Shown one piece after another: positions 8,553 through 16,974 of a stretch of DNA of 64,000 nucleotides. This DNA comes from JAAYCU01 sp964401335 (GTDB taxonomy: Bacteria; Planctomycetota; Phycisphaerae; UBA1845; PWPN01): contig CAYNYK010000010.1 in assembly GCA_964401335.1 (NCBI GenBank), positions 6,926 through 70,925 of the forward strand. Direction: 5' to 3'. Both the position numbers and the translations under genes were made by a program. The notes under the pieces were generated by a model, which was not told where the DNA came from, searched no databases, and was given only the letters and a program-made list of their open reading frames with translations. Every line of letters begins with the position of its first letter. Within the stretch, counting starts at the first letter, position 1.

Positions 8553-9335
8553 TTACCGAACCCGGTCACGACGGGCCTTCCCGGTGATGAGTAAACCCAC
8601 TGAACCCAAGGCCAGAAAAGCCATGGTCATCGGCTCGGGGACGATGTCTCCATTGATCTGGATATTGTCGAAGTAGGAGGAGCCGTTGTTTGGGTATGCT
8701 GCACCTTGGGGAACCTCTGTGACGGTGATCCTGATCAGGTTTTTCTCAGATCCCCAGGTGTTCTTGAATACATCGCCGAAATTTACGGTTACTAATCCCC
8801 AACTGGGCCCGGTTGTCCCGCTCTGCGGGGTTATGTTTCCCCAACTCGTCCAGCTGCTGCCACCATCGATGGAGTAGGCTATGTTCTGTTGGGCATGACC
8901 GCTCGCACTCCGCGAGGACGCATAGGTCAAAACGCAACTTTCGATAGCGTCATCCAGTTCGATAATAAAGTAGTTATTATTGTTGTCGTCACCTGCGATT
9001 TGCAGAGCATAGCCCGCATTGGCGCCGGCGGTTGCGTTAACTGTCGTGCCTGTGGTGGCACCAAAATTATCAGTTGATCCACCGCCATTCGATCCATACA
9101 GTGTTCCAACGGTGGTATCACCATCGTTCCATGCCGAAATTCCGGCATAAGTACCGGAGCCGGTGTCCTTGGCGTACTCAAGCATATTGGTGGTGGTACC
9201 AAAGCCGTTAATCCGGCTAAGTGTACCCACACCCGTAGTAACATCGTTGAAATGCCAGTAAGCAATTAACTCGGCATTGGCGATACTTGTCGCCAGGGCC
9301 AAACCAACCACGGTGAGAATAACGATGCGTTTCAT
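8553..9335 (-). CDS. PEP-CTERM exported protein, paralogue 2
   Basis: A 260-residue exported protein with signal peptide MKRIVILTVVGLALATSIANA, a beta-rich ectodomain with long Gly/Asn/Thr stretches, and the sorting signal VPEPMTM (about residue 232), a hydrophobic helix and ARRDRVR tail. It aligns along its length with the protein at 7340, including AYWHFND, FIIELDDAIESCVLTYA, NFGDVFKNT and GSEKNLIRI. This points to tandem duplication of the gene with its leader. Exosortase processing is expected from the tail; the enzyme must be encoded elsewhere. A CAGGAG Shine-Dalgarno stands before the ATG. The role is not known. Confidence 0.88.
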   Translation of the reverse strand: MKRIVILTVVGLALATSIANAELIAYWHFNDVTTGVGTLSRINGFGTTTNMLEYAKDTGSGTYAGISAWNDGDTTVGTLYGSNGGGSTDNFGATTGTTVNATAGANAGYALQIAGDDNNNNYFIIELDDAIESCVLTYASSRSASGHAQQNIAYSIDGGSSWTSWGNITPQSGTTGPSWGLVTVNFGDVFKNTWGSEKNLIRITVTEVPQGAAYPNNGSSYFDNIQINGDIVPEPMTMAFLALGSVGLLITGKARRDRVR

Positions 9336-9886
9336 TTGAATTACTCCTGTTTATGTGGACCCTCTATGTCCTTGAAATTATTCCTTCCTCGGGACTGAAC
9401 GGGACCATCCCGTCCGCCGAAAAGGAATGCTTCCGGGCCTCCCTCGCCCGGAGTTACTAAATTTCGGGTGCATGGCCTGCTTGGCCGCTGATCGTGTGGA
9501 TGAGCCGCCTCCTTTCTTTGTTGCGCCTGCGTTGTCGCCGAAGCCGTTTAAGGAAACGCGTTTCGTGACGACCGCATGGGCCTCATTCTTTCATGTCTGT
9601 TTTTCACCTGGCACCACTATCCTCGCGGAAGGGTACCCATGGTGGTGTTTCATGTTTGATGCTTTTCCGATATGACCGATTTCCGCATCGGCCTCCATCT
9701 GACGTATATCCTTGAACACGATGACGCTGTTGCACCGTGTCGAATTCTCAACCCCTTTGGACCAGTCGTCCCAGGCGGAGACCACCTAAGAGGCCTCCGC
9801 CTGGGCGAATGGCCGTTCTCACCTGCCGTATATCCATGGCAGATGTCTGGAAAAGGAAGCGCATGTGGGGGAAGAGAAGGAGAATT
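9336..9886 (-). promoter_or_regulatory. Long upstream leader shared by the PEP-CTERM paralogues, copy 2
   Basis: This is the second copy of the leader. The CCCAGGCGG/CCGCCTGGG hairpin is at 9770-9805, about 80 bases past the end of the receiver-like gene at 9887, as copy 1 is about 75 bases past the end of the 8553 gene. The hairpin could therefore act as a transcript end for the gene before it or as a leader element for the gene after it. No T-tract follows on either strand. Confidence 0.5.
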
Positions 9887-10294
9887 TCATTTTATGACTC
9901 CGATCCTTGTTTCGATGGCCGCCTCATCGGGCATCGGCAATTTCATCGAAACCGCCAGCATTTCCGTACTCACCGGTCGGCCCAGGTAAGCCTGGGCTCC
10001 CGCCACGCGGCAGCGGGCCTCCATATCCATGTCTCCCGCGGGCCCGATAGCGATAATGCATTGAACGGCCGGCAAACTTGCCAGCCGGGAGATAAGGATT
10101 TCCCGTCCCGAGGTCAGTTCGGCGGCCACGATTGCTCGCTGAAATATCCGCGTCTGCAACAGGTGGAACACCTCTTCGTACGTCGTGGCCAGGCAAACGC
10201 GAAAACCAAAGGGTTTCAGGCACCGGAGCAAGTGTTGCCCGTTCTCGGTCGTGGCTTCCGCCGCCAGAATGTTCCGATGACTTCGGTCACGCAT
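9887..10294 (-). CDS. Degenerate receiver-domain (pseudo-receiver) protein
   Basis: A single CheY-like fold of about 135 residues starting MRDRSHRNILAAEATTENGQ. The order of strands and helices follows a response-regulator receiver (ILAAEA, LLRCLKPFGFRVCLATTYEE, IIAIGP, GAQAYLGRPVSTEML). The functional residues are missing. The N-terminal acidic pair is replaced by EAT, the phospho-acceptor strand reads AIVAAEL with no Asp at the expected place, and the conserved Lys before Pro is Arg (GRP). It therefore probably cannot be phosphorylated in the normal way. ATG 10294 has GGAAGCGAG upstream; ATG 10372 is possible, while the frame up to 10822 looks non-coding. It lies on the same strand as the sigma-54 activator at 11073 and the PEP-CTERM genes. 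Confidence 0.65.
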   Translation of the reverse strand: MRDRSHRNILAAEATTENGQHLLRCLKPFGFRVCLATTYEEVFHLLQTRIFQRAIVAAELTSGREILISRLASLPAVQCIIAIGPAGDMDMEARCRVAGAQAYLGRPVSTEMLAVSMKLPMPDEAAIETRIGVIK

Positions 10295-11072
10295 GAGCGT
10301 CTCGCTTCCGCATTCATAAACGGACTGGACCGATCGGACCGGGGCAACAAGATTAAAGTTGACTAACCTCATGAAATCGCGGCCGATCCTTGGCCCCTCC
10401 GTGCCTGACGAGAAACATCTCAAACTATCGGTCACTGCGCACGCATCCGCGCATCTCTTGATCTTGCAGAAGCTCATTTCATTGCGGACTGGATTTACGG
10501 AAATTCGCAATCCAAACTTGCGTCTGCGTGCAAGGTTGATACCGCTCGTGTTTTGCTTTTCTTGTCCCTGTCCCGGTGATATGGCCGGGTAACAGGAGAC
10601 GACTTTTCTTGTGCAAACATCGTGCCAGGCGACTGCGGTTCCGCCAGAATCGTCAAAATTCAAAACGGTTCGGCGTCGACGAGAAGCAACGTTCCTTGGA
10701 TGCCATGATTCATGACTCGTGGCGATTCGTCGCATATTGGTGTAAACGTGTGGAGAATATGGCTTTAGATCAAGGCGTTGTTCTCCATCGCAAGCGACAA
10801 GACGAATGAGGGACAGAGCCAAGCCGGTTTTTGATATTTTCAGATTTGAGTTCGAGATGGTTTACCTGATGCGTATGCATGGATTTTGCGCCATCATCGG
10901 ATCTAAAAAGATGGGGCGGAATGCCACGAGGGTGTGGCGAATGGCCACAAAAACACGTTCCACCTACGAATGGATATTGGCGCGCGCGAGGAAATATAGG
11001 CCGACCATTGTAAAGAGGGGCGGCGATGGCATAGGGGGGGATAACGGTATAAATCTGTTTCAACGTGAAGAA
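10295..11072. other. Intergenic region, no gene accepted
   Basis: 778 bases between the sigma-54 activator and the pseudo-receiver. An open frame extends through part of it on the minus strand, but its translation is Arg/Cys/Ser-rich, of low plausibility and without domain resemblance. I saw no convincing promoter, RNA or repeat. Confidence 0.5.
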
Positions 11073-12026
11073 TTATTTCAGGCCGTGGCGGTTCATGGTC
11101 CGCCAAAGGCTTTTACGGTCGATACCCAGCAACCGGGCCGCTTCGGTACGTTTGCCGCCGGTAACCGTCAAGGCACGCTCGACATGCCCTCGGATAGCCT
11201 CCCGTAGCGGGAGTAACTCAGGTTGTGGCGTCGTATTTTCACAGTCCAGTATCTCGCAAGGCAAATCGTCGATGTCGATGGTTTCTCCTTGTCCAAGAAC
11301 GTATGCTCGCTGGACGACGTTGGACAATTGCCTGATATTGCCGGGCCAGGAGTAGTTCATAAGGCATTCCATGGCTTGGCTGGAGATGGTTTTGACGGGC
11401 ATGTGGAGCAGATCGGCAATCCGGACGAGCAGGTATTCGGTCAGCAAAGGAATGTCTTCGTTCCGTTCGCGCAGGGCGGGAATCCGAAGGCAGACCACGT
11501 TGAGACGATAGTAAAGGTCCTCGCGGAACTTGCCCTCCCGGACGGCCTGTCCCAGGTCGTAATGGCTGGCCGCGATCACCCGGACGTCGATCGGAATCTC
11601 TCGTGTCCCGCCCACGGGGATAACCACGCGTTGCTCGAGAACGCGTAGCAGGGAACTCTGAACGGGTTCGCTCATATCGCCGATTTCATCCAGGAGGATG
11701 GTCCCGCCGTCAGCGGCCCGCAAAAAGCCCATGGTGGCGTGGCGCGCACCGGTAAAGGCGCCTGCTTCATGGCCGAAAAGTTCGCTTTCGAGCAGGGTTT
11801 CGTTGATGGCCGCACAGTTGACCCCGATGAATGGGTGTTCCCGCCGCCGGCTATGTTTATGCAGAATGCGGGCGACCACTTCCTTGCCGGTTCCGGCTTC
11901 GCCCTGGAGCACGACATTCACGTCACATTGCGCCAATCGTAGGATTTGTTGGCGCAGGGCCTGCATGGGTTGCGAATTGCCGATCAACTCTTCCGCGGTT
12001 GATTGTGGGCGGGTTGTGGTGTTCAT
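11073..12026 (-). CDS. Sigma-54-dependent transcription activator without receiver domain
   Basis: A 317-residue bacterial enhancer-binding protein that would remodel sigma-54 RNA polymerase using ATP. ATG 12026 is preceded by AAAGGGGAT. The AAA+ domain fills residues about 12-240 with Walker A GEAGTGKE, the sigma-54-contacting GAFTGA loop, Walker B GGTILLDEIGD and FREDLYYRLNVV. A Fis-type helix-turn-helix closes the protein (TEAARLLGIDRKSLWR). There is no N-terminal regulatory domain, as in PspF-type activators, so activity may be set by a separate partner. The nearby pseudo-receiver is a candidate. In other bacteria a sigma-54 activator (PrsR) controls PEP-CTERM genes, and two such genes lie next door; control here is inference. 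Confidence 0.93.
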   Translation of the reverse strand: MNTTTRPQSTAEELIGNSQPMQALRQQILRLAQCDVNVVLQGEAGTGKEVVARILHKHSRRREHPFIGVNCAAINETLLESELFGHEAGAFTGARHATMGFLRAADGGTILLDEIGDMSEPVQSSLLRVLEQRVVIPVGGTREIPIDVRVIAASHYDLGQAVREGKFREDLYYRLNVVCLRIPALRERNEDIPLLTEYLLVRIADLLHMPVKTISSQAMECLMNYSWPGNIRQLSNVVQRAYVLGQGETIDIDDLPCEILDCENTTPQPELLPLREAIRGHVERALTVTGGKRTEAARLLGIDRKSLWRTMNRHGLK

Positions 12027-12913
12027 GATTATATCCCCTTTGAACTCCAATAACTGTCCACGTTTCATTTACCGTATTGCCCGAGTGATATCCTGGCATA
12101 CGTGTCCGAAACCGGACCGTATTTACCGACCATATATACATCCGGCCAGGAAAACGCCGTTTCAATTCGGCGAATCACCGACCACTCATCACGCACCACC
12201 AGATAAGCTGATAGCCAGCTTTATCTGGTAATTAAAACTATTCTTCTTCTTACCCCTAAGGCATGCCAGCCCATCTTGGCCGGTAGCCGCACTTACTTTC
12301 CCCCACTTCGTGTGCGACCACGCGCAACTTCATCCATGACGAAAAGCTGACAGGGGAGGTTGACTTGAAATCGTCAGCAACATCATCCGTACCCGTTCGT
12401 GCCCATTTGGCGGTTTTCTTTTAGCAGATATCCATGTAATTGTCAAGAGGTGAGTGGAAAAATTATCCAGTTTATCTGGGATACCTTATTCGTGACCAAT
12501 GCAGTGAAAAATATCATTTTCCTAAACCTATTACTCCACTTAGCTATTGCGTTAACTACATATTTTATAAATAGTTAAAGACATATAAAAGTTCGGGGTT
12601 TCTTCAGCGGACAGAAAAACGGCTTTTCCGGTGATAAATCCCTGTAATTACCGGACTTAGAATCATTAGAAACGGATACGATATACTTATCTCGAATCCG
12701 AGAATCTGATGTCCGATGAGCAGTTCGTTACCCTGCGCGGGAATGGTGAGAATTCACCATAAAATACGTTAAGAATAAATAACGGTAGTCCAATCGCCCC
12801 CCAAGTACTACGGCTGTTCATACGAAATATGCCTACCTACAATGGATGGGTCCGAACACCACTTAATGGAAAGTGCTGTTCAGGGCCTGTTTCGCGTATA
12901 ACGGAGAGACACG
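12027..12913. other. AT-rich divergent intergenic region between the sigma-54 activator and sodN
   Basis: 887 bases, clearly more AT-rich than the genes around it, especially 12420-12800. It must hold the promoters of both divergent genes. No GG-N10-GC sigma-54 promoter was found by eye and no reading frame was accepted. An inverted repeat and a repeated half-site are listed separately. Confidence 0.6.
12198..12229. promoter_or_regulatory. Inverted repeat ACCAGATAA...TTATCTGGT, possible operator
   Basis: A 9-bp inverted repeat (12198-12206 and 12221-12229) about 170-200 bases upstream of the activator start. The half-site TTTATCTGG occurs again at 12471-12479, next to a TTATCCAG at 12463-12470. 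Repeated dyads at this distance fit activator-binding sites, possibly for autoregulation, but binding is not shown. Confidence 0.4.
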
Positions 12914-13399
12914 ATGAGGCGCTATTTTATCACAGGTTTGGGCATGGTGGTTGCGGGTATCCTGCTCCTGTCGGGTGGAGATCGGCCGGCATGGGCCCAT
13001 TGTCAGGTTCCCTGCGGGATTTATGACGATAACGCCCGAATCAGTGCCATGCTGGAGGACAGCACCACCATCGCCAAGGCGATGGGAGAGATCCAGAAGC
13101 TGGCGGAAAAGAAAGATCCGCTCAGTTTCAACCAGATGACTCGCTGGGTGATCACCAAGGAGGACCACGCCTCCCGAATCATCGACACGGTGGCCACATA
13201 TTTCCTGACCCAAAAAGTCCAGGAAGTCGAGCCCGGCGCGGATGGCCATGCGGCCTATCTGGAATCTTTGGTCACCCATCATCGGGTCATGCGTCTGGCC
13301 ATGAAATGCAAGCAGACGGTGGATCCGGCCAACGCCGAGGCCCTCAAGGCCGCTATTGGCAAACTCGGCGAGATCTACCACTACGGCCATCAGCATTGA
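12914..13399 (+). CDS. sodN: Exported nickel-containing superoxide dismutase
   Basis: Dismutates superoxide at a mononuclear nickel site. The motif HCQVPCGIYDD is the Ni-hook that starts mature Ni-SOD; the His imidazole and amine, Cys2 and Cys6 bind nickel. Here it follows a Sec-type signal peptide (residues 1-28) ending GGDRPAWA, so signal peptidase cleavage after AWA would leave His as residue 1. This differs from the streptomycete enzyme, whose leader is removed by the protease SodX, and no sodX is nearby. The mature helical part is about 133 residues, normal for the family. ATG 12914 has GGAGAG six bases upstream. A periplasmic location is inferred. Confidence 0.93.
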   Translation: MRRYFITGLGMVVAGILLLSGGDRPAWAHCQVPCGIYDDNARISAMLEDSTTIAKAMGEIQKLAEKKDPLSFNQMTRWVITKEDHASRIIDTVATYFLTQKVQEVEPGADGHAAYLESLVTHHRVMRLAMKCKQTVDPANAEALKAAIGKLGEIYHYGHQH

Positions 13400-13431
13400 T
13401 CGCCGTATTCAGTCACGGCAGTCTGCATTCT

Positions 13432-14193
13432 TTACCTGCGTAGGCGTTTCAGAATAAAAACGGTTGGGGCGCCGATATCGACGACGTGGAGACGGCCGAG
13501 GTATTTGCGGGCCGTGGGCTGGTTGTAGCCACTTTTGGCGGCGACGAACGTGACGGTCATATCCGCTTTAATGGCCGGGCCTTCGGCTACGCCGGTATCG
13601 GCATTCAGGCCGGAAGGCACATCCACCGCTACGATCAGCGGACCGCGCAGGCCGTTGATCGTTGTGATCACGGAGGCCAGAGGTTCGCGCACCTGCCCGT
13701 TAAAGCCCGTGCCCAGTAGAGCATCCACGACCACCGCGGATTTCTGCCAGCGTCGGGCGGCGGCCGCCAAGGTTCGCCGATCGTGTAATCGTCGAATAGG
13801 CAGACCCATGCGTTGAACGATGGCATGGTTGACGGCTGCGTCGCCGGTTAGATCCTCGGCCCGGCCGAAAAGGTCGATATCGACCAGATACCCGCGATGA
13901 GCCAAGTGGCGGGCGATCACAAACCCGTCGCCGCCGTTGTTGCCTTTGCCGCAGACGATGGCGATATGTTGGGGCGAGGAGCGGTCTGATTGCAGTTTCT
14001 TTAGTCTTCTTTCGATCAGATCGGCCGTGTTGCGTCCAGCGTTTTCCATAAGGACCGTACCCGGAATGCCCAACACCTCGATGGCGTAGCGATCCACCGC
14101 CCGGGTTTCGGCAACAGACAGACGGATAGTGTTACATTTGCTCGACATGTCATCATTGTCCGGGCCGTCGTGGTTTTCTTCAAGTGATTTCAA
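13432..14193 (-). CDS. nnrE: NAD(P)H-hydrate epimerase (YjeF N-terminal domain)
   Basis: Epimerises R-NAD(P)HX to the S form as part of nicotinamide repair. Characteristic stretches are MENAGRNTADLI, IVCGKGNNGGDGFVIARHL (nucleotide site), VDALLGTGFNG and VDVPSGLNADTG. The protein ends after the epimerase domain, so the ATP/ADP-dependent dehydratase half found in many bacterial fusions is not part of this gene. The frame opens with TTG at 14193; ATG at 14148 (MSSKCNTIRLS) is the likelier start, though its Shine-Dalgarno is weak. It converges on sodN with a gap of 32 bases. Confidence 0.92.
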   Translation of the reverse strand: MKSLEENHDGPDNDDMSSKCNTIRLSVAETRAVDRYAIEVLGIPGTVLMENAGRNTADLIERRLKKLQSDRSSPQHIAIVCGKGNNGGDGFVIARHLAHRGYLVDIDLFGRAEDLTGDAAVNHAIVQRMGLPIRRLHDRRTLAAAARRWQKSAVVVDALLGTGFNGQVREPLASVITTINGLRGPLIVAVDVPSGLNADTGVAEGPAIKADMTVTFVAAKSGYNQPTARKYLGRLHVVDIGAPTVFILKRLRR

Positions 14194-14260
14194 TTTGGGC
14201 TATGCGGTTTTGAGTATGTAAAAAACAACCCATCGGAATCCGTTAGGTTCACCGGTGGTT

Positions 14261-15526
14261 TTATCGAATCAGGTTCAAGCCGGCCTGAAGACGGTCGCGC
14301 ACCTGTTCGTCGATTTGGAAACGCTCCCCGCTGCGCAGCCGACAGCCGACCACGGAAGCCCCGTCGGCTTGCGGGCCGAGGCGAAGCTGCGGTTTGCCGA
14401 TGTCCGCGAAGTCGCAGGCATGGATCAAGGCCACCCCGCGACGCAAATCGATGCAAGCAGCGTCGGACTTGTCCGTCGCCCAGCCTGAAAAGTGGCAGGC
14501 CTCGAAAATGCTCGTGCTGTTACCCTCAAGAACGGCCTGGCTGGGCGTGCCGGGAATGGGCCAGAATCCACAGTTGGTAAATTTGACCGGTCCCCTGTTG
14601 TCGGGACCGACTTTGACGGTAGCCATGATCTGGCAGTTGGTAAACGCCAGACCGGAGTGCGGCTGGCAGGCGTCCACCTGCACGGCGATAGGGCCGATAT
14701 CCGAACCGGACTGGCTGATGACCACATTGGGCACGCCGCTTTCGCTTTTGATAAAATGCATGCCGATCTTGGGGAAGATGACGAAGCAGCCGCTCATATA
14801 CTCCCAATCCGTACGCCCGATGAGGAAGCCGACAAGATTCTGCTCCAAATATTGTTTTAACGCCGACCAGCCTTTGCCTCTCGCCTTGTCATCCATGGTG
14901 CAGCGGCCCCAGGCATGAGGGTTGAAATGAACGTTTTCCACCCGCCCGATGTCCGTGCATCGATCGATGTAGATGCCGATTTTCAGCGGGCAGCCGAACA
15001 GATTGCGGATATGGTGCAGTTCATTGGGATGCGTACCGAAATCGACGGCCTTGTATGGATTAACGAGGGTCACGTTAATCACGCTGCCGTGCATGCCTTT
15101 ACCCTGGATAGTCCAGGGGTAGGGCTTAACCGCCTGAGGATCCTGGTCGCGGTAGTAGATGGTCAGGCCCTTGACCGCCGAACTTTGTTGCAGGGTAATC
15201 AAGGGCGGGGCGTCTTCGTTACCGACATTCCCGGTGGCGACGATGACCGTGCCGTGTTCGGTGTTGGCGTGGTGGGGGGCCTGCCATTCGCCGGCCAGAC
15301 AGACACCGGGCGGCAGGATGAGGCTGCCGTCCACTCGATACAGCCCCTTGGGCATCAGGACCACGCCGCCACGATCGGCCCCGGCTGCGTCCAGGGCTTT
15401 CTGTATCGTAGCGGTATCGTCGGTTTTGCCATCGGCGGCCACCCCGTGGTCTCGGACATTGAGCTGTCCAAAAGCGGCGAGGGACCAAAGCATCAACGTC
15501 ACTGCCGGCCAAAGAAGGCTGTGCAT
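14261..15526 (-). CDS. Exported right-handed beta-helix protein (pectate lyase 3-like)
   Basis: A 421-residue secreted protein. ATG 15526 follows a strong GGGAGGT; the longer frame to 15616 is rejected. Residues 1-21 are a signal peptide ending AAFG before QLNVRDHG. The next block, DHGVAADGKTDDTATIQKAL, is the typical opening of the pectate_lyase_3 / GH28-like beta-helix fold. Repeating short strands with Asn/Asp turns follow (for example VINVTLVNPYKAVDFG and IGRVENVHFNPHA). It probably acts on polysaccharide or is a structural helix. The active-site residues cannot be placed, so no substrate is claimed. Confidence 0.78.
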   Translation of the reverse strand: MHSLLWPAVTLMLWSLAAFGQLNVRDHGVAADGKTDDTATIQKALDAAGADRGGVVLMPKGLYRVDGSLILPPGVCLAGEWQAPHHANTEHGTVIVATGNVGNEDAPPLITLQQSSAVKGLTIYYRDQDPQAVKPYPWTIQGKGMHGSVINVTLVNPYKAVDFGTHPNELHHIRNLFGCPLKIGIYIDRCTDIGRVENVHFNPHAWGRCTMDDKARGKGWSALKQYLEQNLVGFLIGRTDWEYMSGCFVIFPKIGMHFIKSESGVPNVVISQSGSDIGPIAVQVDACQPHSGLAFTNCQIMATVKVGPDNRGPVKFTNCGFWPIPGTPSQAVLEGNSTSIFEACHFSGWATDKSDAACIDLRRGVALIHACDFADIGKPQLRLGPQADGASVVGCRLRSGERFQIDEQVRDRLQAGLNLIR

Positions 15527-15766
15527 GGGAACCTCCCGTTTGAAATTACAAATAAAAATGTGACTCCGCGGCCGCAAGATAACCGAATGAGGTTTTTTCG
15601 GAAAGCCTGTGATCAATTATGCCCGGTTTTGACCGGAAGTCCTTCGCCACGCTTTCAGTTATGCTTTTGTTCTGTGGCATATTGCCGCCCGCTGGTTATC
15701 CGTTACAATAAAGGATTCGTCCCGTGGCGGGGACGCATGAAGCGGTTGGAAGCATGGAGATAAGCA

Positions 15767-16966
15767 ATGACGACGCAGGAGGTGCTCGAGCAATATTCCC
15801 GTTGTGTAATCGGCAATTATGCCCGTTTGCCGGTGGTCATCGTCCGGGCCGAAGGCTCCCAGATGTGGGACGCCGATGGCAAGCGTTACCTCGACCTGTT
15901 CCCGGGCTGGGGTTGCAGCCTGTTGGGGCATTGTCATCCGCGAGTGGTCGAGGCCATCCGGCAACAGGTCGGCAAACTGATCCACGTGGATAATACCTTT
16001 TATACCGAAGAGCAGGGCCGACTGGCGGAATTGCTCCACCGGCATGGCTTCGGCGGTAAGAGTTTCTTTGGCAACAGCGGGGCCGAGGCCAACGAGGCGG
16101 CCATCAAGCTCGCCCGACGGCATGCCCCCGACGGCCGATACAAAATCATCACCATGGAACGAAGTTTCCACGGCCGAACCTACGGCGCCATGTCCGCCAC
16201 CGCCCAATCAAAAACGCATCAGGGCCATGAACCGCTCGTACCCGGTTTTGTCTACGTGCCCTTCAACGACATTGATGCAGTGGTGAAAGCCATCGATCGG
16301 GAAACAGCGGCTATTTTGGTCGAGCCGATCCAGGGCGAGGGCGGCGTGAATATCCCCGACGAAAATTATCTGCCCACCCTGCGCGAGTTGTGCGATGAGC
16401 ATCGGATGCTGCTCATTCTCGACGAGGTTCAGACCGGATGCGGACGTACGGGTACGTGGTTCGGTTATCAGCATTATCCGATCGAACCCGACATCATCAC
16501 CCTGGCCAAAGCCCTGGGCAACGGTGCGCCGATCGGGGCGATGGTGGCCCGGCCGGAAGTGGCGGATAAGATGACCCCCGGCTCGCACGCCTCCACCTTC
16601 GGGGCTAATGCCCTGGCCGTGTCGGCGGCCATCGCCACGCTGGAAACCATCGAGCAGGAGAATCTTCTGGAAAAGACCCGGGACATCTCGGTCTATATCA
16701 TGGACAAGGCCAGTCAACTCAAGGAGCGGTTCGGTTTCATCGAGGAGGTCCGCGGCCGCGGCCTGATGATCGCGATCGAACTGTCCTTGCCGGGTAAATC
16801 AATCGTGGCTACCGCCCTGAAAAGAGGTTTGCGGATTAACTGCACCCAGGACACGGTCCTGCGTCTTCTGCCGGCCATGACGATCACCCCCGCCGAGGTC
16901 GATGAGGGTTTTGATATCCTGACTGCCGCCATCGAGGAAACGGAACAACAATTGGTCTCTTCGTGA
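15767..16966 (+). CDS. argD: Acetylornithine aminotransferase
   Basis: A PLP-dependent class III aminotransferase that makes N-acetylornithine from the semialdehyde in arginine synthesis (possibly also acting on succinyl-diaminopimelate). The 399-residue length is typical. Visible motifs are FFGNSGAEANEAAIKLAR (phosphate cup region), LILDEVQTGCGRTG, and TLAKALGNG, which holds the Schiff-base Lys. GGAG stands eight bases before the ATG. The stop overlaps the GTG at 16963 of the argF frame, and argF follows at once, so the two arginine genes are co-transcribed. Confidence 0.95.
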   Translation: MTTQEVLEQYSRCVIGNYARLPVVIVRAEGSQMWDADGKRYLDLFPGWGCSLLGHCHPRVVEAIRQQVGKLIHVDNTFYTEEQGRLAELLHRHGFGGKSFFGNSGAEANEAAIKLARRHAPDGRYKIITMERSFHGRTYGAMSATAQSKTHQGHEPLVPGFVYVPFNDIDAVVKAIDRETAAILVEPIQGEGGVNIPDENYLPTLRELCDEHRMLLILDEVQTGCGRTGTWFGYQHYPIEPDIITLAKALGNGAPIGAMVARPEVADKMTPGSHASTFGANALAVSAAIATLETIEQENLLEKTRDISVYIMDKASQLKERFGFIEEVRGRGLMIAIELSLPGKSIVATALKRGLRINCTQDTVLRLLPAMTITPAEVDEGFDILTAAIEETEQQLVSS

Positions 16967-16974
16967 GGGCTGCC

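Noticed and set aside
9887..10822. Long version of the pseudo-receiver with a 176-residue N-terminal extension
   Set aside because: The extension has no domain and odd composition; a plausible start stands directly before the receiver fold.
12027..12913. Sigma-54 promoter upstream of sodN or of the activator
   Set aside because: No GG-N10-GC arrangement with the TGGCAC/TTGC context was found by eye.
16963..16974. GTG start for argF inside argD
   Set aside because: ATG 16975 gives the normal N-terminus; the GTG adds four residues without support.
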